NCBI RefSeq assembly: GCF_900103215.1 | Contig: NZ_FNGV01000002.1 | Span: 62,001-126,000, forward strand | DNA: 64,000 bases | Direction of reading: 5' to 3' | DNA from: Kriegella aquimaris | GTDB lineage: Bacteria; Bacteroidota; Bacteroidia; Flavobacteriales; Flavobacteriaceae | In this document: positions 43,285 through 51,954 of the stretch, piece after piece | Position numbering within the stretch: position 1 is the first letter of the stretch | Layout: each line of letters begins with the position of its first letter | The notes under the pieces: generated by a model | Databases searched by the model: none | Told to the model about the DNA's origin: nothing | The model's input: only the letters and a program-made list of their open reading frames with translations | Translations under genes and position numbers: made by a program

Positions 43285-44633
43285 TGTTTATGATTTCTAG
43301 AGCTTTGATTTTAGTTTTTCTTTTTTTCTGTTCCACAGGTCCAGTGATTTCGCAAGTAATATGGTCTTTAGATGACTGTATTGCTTACGCTGTCGAGCAC
43401 AACCTTACGGTAAATAATTTCAGATACAATGAAGATTCCTCCAAAGAAAATCATCGCCAGTCAATTCGAAATTTATTGCCTGGCGTAAGTGGGTATTCCG
43501 ATTATAATATCCGGTATGGTCGGTCTACAGATCCGAATACGAACGATATTATCAATACCGATTTCTTTTCTAACAATTATTCTTTGAACTCATCAATAGA
43601 CTTGTTTCAAGGGTTTCAAAAAATGAATGCCATTAAGGCGACGAAATTCTTGTACAAAGCTACTCAAGAAGAGGCTTTGCAACAGAAATATTTGCTAGCC
43701 TTTAGGGTGATGTCGGCTTTTTATGATATTCGATTTTATGAAGAACTATTGATTGTATCCAAAGAACAAGAGGCCGTTTCACAGACGAATTTTGATTTGG
43801 TCGCCAAGCAGATTGAATTGGGCATGAAAGCAGGGTCTGACCTTTACGAGGCGGAATCTTTATTATTGACCGATAAATTAAGCGTTACACAAACTGAAAA
43901 TCTTTTGGCTGGCGCTAAACTTTCCTTGATTCAAGAAATGAATCTCGAAGGAGCGAATAACATTAGTATAACTGATAATTTTGTAGCTACAACCCAAGAC
44001 AGCAGTCATTTAGAAGTGAATTCGGACTCCATTTTCATGGCGGCGAAGAATTTTGTTCCTATTATAAAAGCGCAAGAACTACGCACAAAGGCCGCAAAAA
44101 AAGAAGTTGCCATGGCGCGGGGAAATCTTTATCCTTCCATATCGTTCGCCGCAGGTTATGGAACCGGATATTTTGAAACCAATGTGAATGATGATGGCAT
44201 TATTCCTTTTTCTACCCAGATAAAAGATAATACATCGCGTTATGTGGGGTTCTCCATGAGTATTCCCATAAGTGATCGATGGTCGGGCAGATCAAGGGTG
44301 AAACAACAAAAAATAGCGTATTTACGGGCTCAGAATGATTTGGACATTCAAGAGCAGGAACTCTATCAGCTTATACAACAACTAGTTCAAACACATCAAG
44401 CGCTTCAAGTAGAAAGTGAACAGAGTGATAAAAAAGTCGAAGCACAAGAATTGGCCTTTAATATTGCGCAAAAAAAATATGAAAAAGGGCTGATCAATGC
44501 TTTGGATCTTTTTCAGGCCAAAACCTTATTTGCGGCAGCACAAAGTGAGAATTTACAAGTAAGGTTTAGAGGCATGGTTAATGAGAGCACCCTAGACTTT
44601 TACCGAGGATTGCCAGTATTCAATATAGAATGA
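43284..44633 (+). CDS. TolC family outer membrane efflux protein
   Basis: A 449-residue protein with a signal peptide (about 1-23, ending in VISQ). Two related halves of long amphipathic helices are seen, with TolC/OEP marks such as SLDDCIAYAVEHNLTV, KEQEAVSQTNFDLVAKQIELGM, and the second-half match AQELAFNIAQKKYEKGLINALDLFQAKTLFAAA. It would form the trimeric outer membrane duct for the HlyD/ABC exporter encoded downstream. An alternative start is the ATG at 43290. The gap to the adaptor gene is 142 bases. Confidence 0.92.
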   Translation: MFMISRALILVFLFFCSTGPVISQVIWSLDDCIAYAVEHNLTVNNFRYNEDSSKENHRQSIRNLLPGVSGYSDYNIRYGRSTDPNTNDIINTDFFSNNYSLNSSIDLFQGFQKMNAIKATKFLYKATQEEALQQKYLLAFRVMSAFYDIRFYEELLIVSKEQEAVSQTNFDLVAKQIELGMKAGSDLYEAESLLLTDKLSVTQTENLLAGAKLSLIQEMNLEGANNISITDNFVATTQDSSHLEVNSDSIFMAAKNFVPIIKAQELRTKAAKKEVAMARGNLYPSISFAAGYGTGYFETNVNDDGIIPFSTQIKDNTSRYVGFSMSIPISDRWSGRSRVKQQKIAYLRAQNDLDIQEQELYQLIQQLVQTHQALQVESEQSDKKVEAQELAFNIAQKKYEKGLINALDLFQAKTLFAAAQSENLQVRFRGMVNESTLDFYRGLPVFNIE

Positions 44634-44775
44634 AAAATAAGTTGATAACTACGTCTTTGCGAACACAGTGAAGTCAACTTTTGAACCTTTACAATAGGTT
44701 AAACAGATGACTTTGTGTCACTTTGGAAAGCTCGGTAACCGCTTCCCATAACGACTTTAATAATAAAACAAAAAT

Positions 44776-46026
44776 ATGGACATACAACTTGAAAAGAAAA
44801 AGGGATTGAGACCGAAACATTATGGTTACATCGCGCTCGGACTATTATTGCTATTCGTGGGATACCAGCTGGTCTTCGGTAGTTCGGTTTCTACCTTTAG
44901 AACGGAAAAGGACAAGCTATCCATCGCTGAGGTCTCGCAGGGTAAATTCGATGATTATATTACGATAAACGGCTATGTGGCCCCTATATCGACTATTTAT
45001 ATGGATGCCTATGAAGGTGGTCGGGTCATGGAAAAACTCATTGAAGAGGGGGCCATGGTCAAAGAGGGTGATATCATCCTAAGATTGGAAAACACCAATT
45101 TATACGAGCAAATTTTGGCCAGTGAAAGTAATTTGGCCCTTAAGCAGAATGATTTGCGGTCTACAAAACTAACATTTGATTCCAGACAGGTCGAAGGTAA
45201 AAAGTCGCTGGCAACCGCTAAATATGATTTACAGCGCCTAAAACGGAATTATGAACAGAACAAAGCTTTGTATGAAGACGAATTGATTTCCAAGGAGGAA
45301 TATTTATTGTCCCAGGAAAATTATGAATTATCACAACAACAATATGAGATTGTAAAACTGCAGACCGAACAAGATGATGAGTTGCGAAAGACTTCTTTAT
45401 CGGGCTTGGACACCGATTTGGAACGCATGCAAAAAACATTGTCAATGGTCTATCAACGTTTAGATCATCTGAATGTACGAGCTCCGGCAGACGGACAATT
45501 AGGGTTTCTAGATGCTGAAATTGGCCAGAACATTGCCCAAGGCCAACGCATAGGCGAGATTAACGTACTCACTGATTACAAGATAGAGGCAGATATCGAC
45601 GAGCATTATTTAGATCGTGTCAAAAGAGATCTTATTGCCGTGTTGGAGCGCAACGGAAAAGAGTTTCCACTTCGGTTACGAAAAATATATCCAACGGTAA
45701 GGAGTGGAAAATTCAAAGTAGAATTGGTGTTTACCGATGCGAAGCCTGAGACCATACGTACGGGCCAGAGCTATAATATTAAACTGCAATTGGGAGAATC
45801 AAGCGATGCCTTATTGTTGCCGAAAGGAAGCTTTTTTCAAAGTACGGGAGGGCAGTGGATTTTTGTGGTCAAAACCGATGGAGAAGAGGCGTTGCGAAGG
45901 AACATTCGTATCGGAAAGCAGAATTCACGATATTATGAAGTGTTGGAAGGGCTTCAGGCAGGTGAAAAAGTGATAACGAGTAATTATGATTCATTTGGTG
46001 AAGCTGAGAAAATAGTCTTGAAGTAG
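44776..46026 (+). CDS. HlyD/MacA-type periplasmic adaptor protein
   Basis: A 416-residue protein with one N-terminal membrane anchor (about 17-34). A beta-barrel and split lipoyl domain follow (YDAYEGGRVMEKLIEEGAMVKEGDIILRL; second half VRAPADGQLGFLDAEIGQNIAQGQ), with an alpha-hairpin of about 100 residues between them (ESNLALKQNDLRSTKLT to KTLSMVYQRLDHLNVR). This is the usual adaptor layout linking an inner membrane ABC transporter with TolC. The ATPase gene is 147 bases downstream. Confidence 0.93.
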   Translation: MDIQLEKKKGLRPKHYGYIALGLLLLFVGYQLVFGSSVSTFRTEKDKLSIAEVSQGKFDDYITINGYVAPISTIYMDAYEGGRVMEKLIEEGAMVKEGDIILRLENTNLYEQILASESNLALKQNDLRSTKLTFDSRQVEGKKSLATAKYDLQRLKRNYEQNKALYEDELISKEEYLLSQENYELSQQQYEIVKLQTEQDDELRKTSLSGLDTDLERMQKTLSMVYQRLDHLNVRAPADGQLGFLDAEIGQNIAQGQRIGEINVLTDYKIEADIDEHYLDRVKRDLIAVLERNGKEFPLRLRKIYPTVRSGKFKVELVFTDAKPETIRTGQSYNIKLQLGESSDALLLPKGSFFQSTGGQWIFVVKTDGEEALRRNIRIGKQNSRYYEVLEGLQAGEKVITSNYDSFGEAEKIVLK

Positions 46027-46173
46027 CCTTGACAACGCTCAGCAGCTATGTCAACAAAAAGAAACCCAGAACGGAGCTCGGCATAAAATAAAATTTAAAA
46101 ATCAATAGGTAACTGTCACACTGGGCGCAATCGTGACGTCTTTAAATATAAACAGATATAAATAAGTCAAAAA

Positions 46174-46869
46174 ATGATACAAATACAGAACTTAAAAAAA
46201 AGTTTTCGAACCGAGGAAGTGGAGACCTTGGCATTGAACAACGTGAACATGAATATTGCAAGTGGGGAGTTCGCTGCTATCATGGGACCTTCGGGATGCG
46301 GAAAATCGACTTTGTTGAACATCATCGGTATGTTGGATAATCCCACAGAAGGAAGTTACCAATTTGCAGGTCATGAAGTGGGTGGTTTAAAAGAACGGCA
46401 ACGCACACAATTACGAAAGGGGAATCTTGGCTTTGTTTTTCAAAGTTTCAACCTGATCGACGAACTTACCGTTTATGAAAATGTAGAACTGCCCTTGATC
46501 TATCTTAAAATGAACAAGGCCGAACGTAGGGAAAAGGTCAAGGTCGTGCTCGAGCGTATGAAGATTGCCCATCGTGAAAAACATTTCCCGCAGCAATTAT
46601 CTGGGGGGCAACAGCAGCGTGTTGCCATTTCCAGGGCCGTAGTCACTAACCCCAAGTTAATATTGGCCGATGAACCTACTGGAAATCTAGATTCTAAAAA
46701 TGGAATCGAAGTTATGAATCTGTTGACCGAACTGAACCAAGAAGGTACGACCATAGTTATGGTGACCCACTCTGATCGTGATTCCCACTATGCGCATAGG
46801 GTCATTAATCTATTCGATGGTCAAATAGTAACCGAAAGTCAAAACCGAGCCATGGGAGCAATGTTATAG
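46174..46869 (+). CDS. ABC transporter ATP-binding protein (MacB/LolD type)
   Basis: A 231-residue stand-alone ATPase. Walker A GPSGCGKST (38-46), Q-loop in FVFQSFNL, signature LSGGQQQR (142-149) and Walker B LILADEPTGNLD (162-173) are all intact, and the sequence belongs to the MacB/LolD/FtsE branch that does mechanical work rather than channel transport. It is the only ATPase gene in the cluster and precedes seven permease genes. Confidence 0.96.
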   Translation: MIQIQNLKKSFRTEEVETLALNNVNMNIASGEFAAIMGPSGCGKSTLLNIIGMLDNPTEGSYQFAGHEVGGLKERQRTQLRKGNLGFVFQSFNLIDELTVYENVELPLIYLKMNKAERREKVKVVLERMKIAHREKHFPQQLSGGQQQRVAISRAVVTNPKLILADEPTGNLDSKNGIEVMNLLTELNQEGTTIVMVTHSDRDSHYAHRVINLFDGQIVTESQNRAMGAML

Positions 46870-46905
46870 AAATACGGAGTTTTATTCATCAATCAATCAA
46901 CAATC

Positions 46906-49338
46906 ATGTTTAAAAATAATCTTAAAATAGCGTGGAGGAGCCTTAAAAAACAACCATTTTTTACTTTTTTGAACACCTTTGGGCTCGCCATTGGTATGGC
47001 CGGGGGGTTACTTATTTCATTATACATCTATGATGAGTTCAGTTACGACAAAATGTTCACTGATGCAAATCGCATTTACAGAATAAATGCAGACATAAAG
47101 TTTGGTGGTTCTATAATGAAAGCCTCCGTAGTGGGTGCTCCCATGGCTGCTGCGATCAAGCGTGATTTTCCTCAAATTGAATCCGTCACAAGAATCAGGG
47201 ACCGAGGTAGTCTACTCTTAAGAAAACTGGAAGCTGAAGCCAATACCAAAGAATCGAATGTGGCTTTCGCCGATTCCACATTCTTCAAAATGTTCGGTAT
47301 AGACTTGGTCGTAGGAGATGTAAATTCGGCACTGACCGAACCCAATACCTTGGTGCTTACCAAAACGGCGGCCGAAAAGCACTTTGGTGTAAAAAATGCC
47401 TTGGGTCAACAACTTTTGCTGAACAATACCGATACGTATACCGTGGCAGGTGTTATCCCAGATTTCCCAAAAAACTCATTTCTTCGAGACCACGACGTGT
47501 TTATGGCCATGGCAGGGTTCGACGATGCGCAGCAAATGTTATGGACCAGTCATAACTACTTCACCTTTGTAAAATTGTTGCCAGAGGCCGATATCGCAGA
47601 CTTTCAAGCACCCCTGCAATCGATGTTGGAAACATATATCTTTCCGTACGTGCAGAAATTCTATCCGGGTATCACCGCGGAATCTTTTGCGGCATCCGGT
47701 AATTATTTGAGGTATAGCACCATTGCGTTGACCGACATCCATTTGCATTCCAATAGGGGTACCGAGCTAAGTGCCAATAGTAGTATTCAAAATGTCTATA
47801 TTCTTTCTTTTATCGGATTGTTCTTAATTCTCTTAGCCAGTATTAATTTTATGAATTTGTCAACGGCCCATTCTCTAAAAAGGGCCAAGGAAGTGGGCAT
47901 TCGAAAAACTTTGGGTTCTAACAAATCTGAACTGATACGTCAATTTTTGATCGAATCAGGAGTAATTTCCTTTATTTCATTACTGTTGGCCTTGACCATA
48001 GCTATGATTGCCCTTCCTTTCTTTAATGACCTTTCAGGTAAATCAATTTCTATACCCTTCACCAATTTCATTTTTTGGATGATTTTGTTGGCTTCCGTAG
48101 CTTTTCTAGGTCTTTTTTCCGGAAGTTACCCCGCATTTTTTATGTCTAGGTTCGTTGCTGCAACGGTGTTAAAGGGCGGGGGACAACAAAGTGTGGGGGG
48201 TGGAAAGATTCGAAATTCCCTTGTCGTATTTCAATTTGCTATCTCGGTATTTCTGATTATTAGCACCTTAGTGGTCTTTCAACAGTTGAAATACATTCAA
48301 AGTAAAGATCTTGGCTTTGCTAAAGACCAGGTCTTGCTTATCGATGACACTTTTGCTGTAGGAAATAAACTGCTATCCATAAAGGAAGAAATAGAACAAT
48401 TAGGGCAAGTCTCAAGTGTGACCTTGACAGGTTTTATGCCGACGCCTTCTTCCCGAAATGACAATTCCTTTTTTAAGGAAGGGTCCACCGAACAAGAAGA
48501 TGCACTGCAAATGCAGAATTGGGTGGTAGACCATGATTACCTGTCCACGTTGAACATGCAGCTTATTGCGGGCAGAAATTTTGATAAGCGGCATCCCACC
48601 GATTCTACGGCGACCATTCTTAACGAGTCGGCGGTCGCTCGATTGGGTGTGGCGCCTGAAGATATTTTGGGCACACGGATATCGGGAAATCTTGGTGAAG
48701 AACGTCCGATATTCTATACCGTTATTGGGGTGGTCAAGAACTTTCATTTCGCATCGCTCCGAGAAGACATTGGTGCCTTAGGCCTTTTCCTGGGAAGTTC
48801 TAATGGTGCTATGGCCATTAAATTAAAAGCCGGTGATTTTTCAAATGCGATTGGAAATATCGAGAATATCTGGAACAGAATAGCTCCAGGTCAATTATTC
48901 AACTATCGGTTTATGGAAGATTCCTTCAATACTACCTATCAGGCAGAGCAAAAATTAGGGCGCATTTTTGTAGTATTTACGGTGCTGTCTATTTTGATTG
49001 CCTGTCTCGGTCTTTTTGGCTTAGCCGCCTTTAATGCTGAAAAGCGCACTAAGGAAATCGGTATTCGGAAAGTACTGGGGGCTAGTGTGGGCCAAATAAC
49101 CTACCGGTTGACCACTGATTTCCTAAGGCTAGTAGGTATTGCAGTACTTATTTCTTTACCACTGGGCTGGTTTGCAATGAGCAAATGGCTCGAAGACTTT
49201 TCCTATAAAATTGAAGTCGGTTGGTGGGTTTTGGCGCTAGCGGCGTTTTTGGCGGTGGCCATAGCGATACTTACCGTAGGCTACCAAAGTATTAAAGCAG
49301 CCAGCATTAACCCGGTAAAGAGTTTACGTACCGAATAA
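46906..49338 (+). CDS. ABC transporter permease P1 (MacB/FtsX type)
   Basis: An 810-residue permease, first of at least seven paralogues in tandem, 36 bases after the ATPase gene. Layout: one N-terminal membrane helix (about 19-41), a large periplasmic MacB-type domain, three membrane helices (about 290-430) with the cytoplasmic coupling motif RAKEVGIRKTLG, then a fourth helix, a second periplasmic domain and three more helices with RTKEIGIRKVLG. So two FtsX-like units are fused. It ends in INPVKSLRTE, a tail shared by most copies. It probably dimerises or pairs with another copy above the shared ATPase. Confidence 0.92.
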   Translation: MFKNNLKIAWRSLKKQPFFTFLNTFGLAIGMAGGLLISLYIYDEFSYDKMFTDANRIYRINADIKFGGSIMKASVVGAPMAAAIKRDFPQIESVTRIRDRGSLLLRKLEAEANTKESNVAFADSTFFKMFGIDLVVGDVNSALTEPNTLVLTKTAAEKHFGVKNALGQQLLLNNTDTYTVAGVIPDFPKNSFLRDHDVFMAMAGFDDAQQMLWTSHNYFTFVKLLPEADIADFQAPLQSMLETYIFPYVQKFYPGITAESFAASGNYLRYSTIALTDIHLHSNRGTELSANSSIQNVYILSFIGLFLILLASINFMNLSTAHSLKRAKEVGIRKTLGSNKSELIRQFLIESGVISFISLLLALTIAMIALPFFNDLSGKSISIPFTNFIFWMILLASVAFLGLFSGSYPAFFMSRFVAATVLKGGGQQSVGGGKIRNSLVVFQFAISVFLIISTLVVFQQLKYIQSKDLGFAKDQVLLIDDTFAVGNKLLSIKEEIEQLGQVSSVTLTGFMPTPSSRNDNSFFKEGSTEQEDALQMQNWVVDHDYLSTLNMQLIAGRNFDKRHPTDSTATILNESAVARLGVAPEDILGTRISGNLGEERPIFYTVIGVVKNFHFASLREDIGALGLFLGSSNGAMAIKLKAGDFSNAIGNIENIWNRIAPGQLFNYRFMEDSFNTTYQAEQKLGRIFVVFTVLSILIACLGLFGLAAFNAEKRTKEIGIRKVLGASVGQITYRLTTDFLRLVGIAVLISLPLGWFAMSKWLEDFSYKIEVGWWVLALAAFLAVAIAILTVGYQSIKAASINPVKSLRTE

Positions 49339-49347
49339 ATGTTGAGC

Positions 49348-49414
49348 GCCTCCTTTTTTTCAAAGGGAGGTGGATTCCCGCCCTTTTTTGGTGGGAAAAC
49401 GGAGGGTTTGAAAA
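49348..49414 (+). repeat. Modular hairpin repeat, copy A
   Basis: A two-hairpin unit: CTCC-T-run-AAAGGGAGGTGG, then TTCCCGCC pairing with GGTGGGAA around a T-rich loop, then CGGAGGGTTTGAAAA. The same frame with different inner hairpins recurs at 54364-54475 and 59502-59625. It lies between permease genes P1 and P2. Confidence 0.6.
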
Positions 49415-49453
49415 TTAAAGAAGAGCAAAAAACATTGACAAAAATCAAGCATC

Positions 49454-51856
49454 ATGTTTAAGAACTATTTAAAAATCGCTTGGCGTAATATAAAACGGAA
49501 CAAGCTCCATTCCTTTATCCATATTACAGGCTTGGCCGTTGCATTTTCTATTTGTATCCTGTTGTTTTTGGTCGCTTATTTCCATCTAAGCTACGATTCT
49601 TTTCATAAGGAAAAAGACCAGTTGTTCAGAACGTCACGTTTTGTAAACAATGCTCAGGGACCCGAAGTAAGTTCCCAAATGCCGTTGCCTGCGGCGGCGG
49701 CTTTAGAAGCCGAAATTCCCGAAATCGAGACGGCTGTTACTGTCCACAGGGCAATGCCCGAAAATTTTTCATACGGGGACATAAATATGGAACGGTTGAT
49801 AACTAGAACCGACCCCGATTTTTTTGAAATATTCAATTTTCCCGTCATCAAAGGAAATAGTGCAACAATACTTTCCGGCATGCATAATATCGCTTTGAGC
49901 GAAAGTACGGCCAATGCCATTTTTGGGGAGACAGATCCTATAGGTAAGGATTTGAAAATAGGAAAACCAGGGCAAGAACAAATCTATTCAGTATCCGCAG
50001 TATTAAAAGACCCTCCAAAAAATAGTAGTATTCATTTTGATGCGGTGACCAGGATTGAAACGCTCTATGGTTATGCAGAGAATAAAAATAATTGGGCATC
50101 CAATGCATCCAATGTCTTTGTCAAGATTGCGAAGAACCATGGCCCCGGGATAGTTGAAAATAAATTGGTCTCTTTCGTAGAGAAATACTATCCCGAGCAA
50201 TTGGCACAACTGAAGTCCGAGCATTCGGAAGCGATGGAAACCCTTGAACTGCTCAAGGTACACCTAACCAATATTGAAGATGTGCACTTTTCTGGGGAAC
50301 GGAGCGCCTCAATTGCTTTGGTTTATGCCATCATGGCGTTGGGGGCTTTTATCCTGTTGATCGCCTGCTTCAATTTTGTGAACCTCAATATGGCCCAATC
50401 CTTTAAACGAAGCCGTGAACTTGGAGTAAGAAAAACGCTGGGAGCTTTCAAAGGGCAGCTTTTTCTACAATTGTGGGGAGAGGCATTTCTACTCTATTTT
50501 TTCGGGTTTATAATGGGTATGGGACTTGCCTATCAGCTAGTACCGGCCTTTAGTGCGCAGTTTGGGGGTGGAATCGAAATTGCAACGCTATTCCAACCTG
50601 CTTTTTTGGTCATCATGCTCATTGTCTTTATAGTCGTCACTTTGATAGCCGGCGGGTATCCTGCGCTTAAAATGGCCAATTTCGGATTGGTCGAAATTTT
50701 GAAGGGCAATGTCTCCACAAAGAAACCAGGGGCTTTGAGAAATACACTGTTGGTAAGTCAGTTCGCAATCTCGAGTCTTTTGATCTGCGTGAGTTGGATA
50801 GCCAGTCAACAACTTGATTTTTTACGCGAAATACCGATCGGCTTTGAAAGGGAGCAGGTAATCAGTATTCCTGTAGGCTACCAAGAAGATGGCCGAACGG
50901 TTTTGGCGAGAATGCGGAACGAACTTGCTGAAGACCCGAATATAATCTCCATTGCAGGAGCAGGGGGAAATCTGGGTAGGGGAAGGGATCGGACAACTTC
51001 GACATCAATAACCGGATTAGATTACAATCAAAACCAAATTTCGGCCTACAGCCTCTTGGCAGATTTCGATTATCTGAAAACATTACAAATCCCAATTATA
51101 AAAGGAAGGGATTTTGATCCCAACTTCGCCACCGATACCATAAATGCCGTGGTAGTTACCGAAAGTTTTGCAAAGGCCATGGGGGAGTCTGATCCCATTG
51201 GAAAATATCTTGGCGGCGAGGGTGCCGATCAAATAATTGGCATGGTACCGGACTTTAACGCTTACTCCCCGTCTGAAAAAGAACTACCGATCCTTATCCA
51301 TCTTTCGAATGATGAAACCATTAATTATATATTTCTAAAAGTCGGCACCAATGATCCGCAGGTAGTTATGGAGCGGCTTGAATCGGTTTGGGAAAAAGTA
51401 GCTCCCCGATCGTTATTCAATGCCTCATTTTTGGATGAAAACCTTCAGGCCTGGTACGAGATGGAAAGTACGTTGACCAGAGTTTTCGGAATCGCATCTG
51501 CAATCGCCATTTTTTTATCCTGTATGGGTCTTTTTGCTATTTCTATGTTAGTTATCGAATTGCGTACCAAAGAAATTGGTATTCGAAAGGTGATGGGGGC
51601 TTCAGTAAATGAAATTGTTTCGATGATTTCACTGCACTTTTTAAAGTTGGTCTTGATAAGTTTATTAATTGCGATGCCCTTGGCCTGGTATGCCATGCAA
51701 AATTGGATTCAGAACTATGAATATCGAATAGCGATAAATCCGTTGACTTTTATTGGGGTAGGACTTATAGTGGCGGTGATAGCTTTGGTCACGGTAAGTT
51801 TTCATTCGATTAAGGCCGGGAATGCCAATCCGGTAAAGAGTTTGCGTACGGAATAA
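49454..51856 (+). CDS. ABC transporter permease P2 (MacB/FtsX type)
   Basis: An 800-residue paralogue of P1 with the same two-unit layout. Coupling motifs are RSRELGVRKTLG in the first half and RTKEIGIRKVMG in the second, so the first half has drifted at the Lys-Glu-Val positions. The first 12 residues, MFKNYLKIAWRN, match P3 and P5 closely. The tail is NANPVKSLRTE. The 115-base gap before it holds hairpin repeat A. Confidence 0.92.
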   Translation: MFKNYLKIAWRNIKRNKLHSFIHITGLAVAFSICILLFLVAYFHLSYDSFHKEKDQLFRTSRFVNNAQGPEVSSQMPLPAAAALEAEIPEIETAVTVHRAMPENFSYGDINMERLITRTDPDFFEIFNFPVIKGNSATILSGMHNIALSESTANAIFGETDPIGKDLKIGKPGQEQIYSVSAVLKDPPKNSSIHFDAVTRIETLYGYAENKNNWASNASNVFVKIAKNHGPGIVENKLVSFVEKYYPEQLAQLKSEHSEAMETLELLKVHLTNIEDVHFSGERSASIALVYAIMALGAFILLIACFNFVNLNMAQSFKRSRELGVRKTLGAFKGQLFLQLWGEAFLLYFFGFIMGMGLAYQLVPAFSAQFGGGIEIATLFQPAFLVIMLIVFIVVTLIAGGYPALKMANFGLVEILKGNVSTKKPGALRNTLLVSQFAISSLLICVSWIASQQLDFLREIPIGFEREQVISIPVGYQEDGRTVLARMRNELAEDPNIISIAGAGGNLGRGRDRTTSTSITGLDYNQNQISAYSLLADFDYLKTLQIPIIKGRDFDPNFATDTINAVVVTESFAKAMGESDPIGKYLGGEGADQIIGMVPDFNAYSPSEKELPILIHLSNDETINYIFLKVGTNDPQVVMERLESVWEKVAPRSLFNASFLDENLQAWYEMESTLTRVFGIASAIAIFLSCMGLFAISMLVIELRTKEIGIRKVMGASVNEIVSMISLHFLKLVLISLLIAMPLAWYAMQNWIQNYEYRIAINPLTFIGVGLIVAVIALVTVSFHSIKAGNANPVKSLRTE

Positions 51857-51954
51857 AAAATAAACAATGAACAATGAACATTCGGCGGTAGGCAGAATTC
51901 ATCTGTGAACAATAAATGGATAACCATCAACGGTCAACTAAAAACATAGAAACC

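Noticed and set aside
46111-46143. AACTGTCA half-site and GTCAC/GTGAC arms upstream of the ATPase gene as a second regulator site
   Set aside because: Only a short half-site matches the 43140-43168 palindrome and the arms are five bases; chance is a sufficient explanation.
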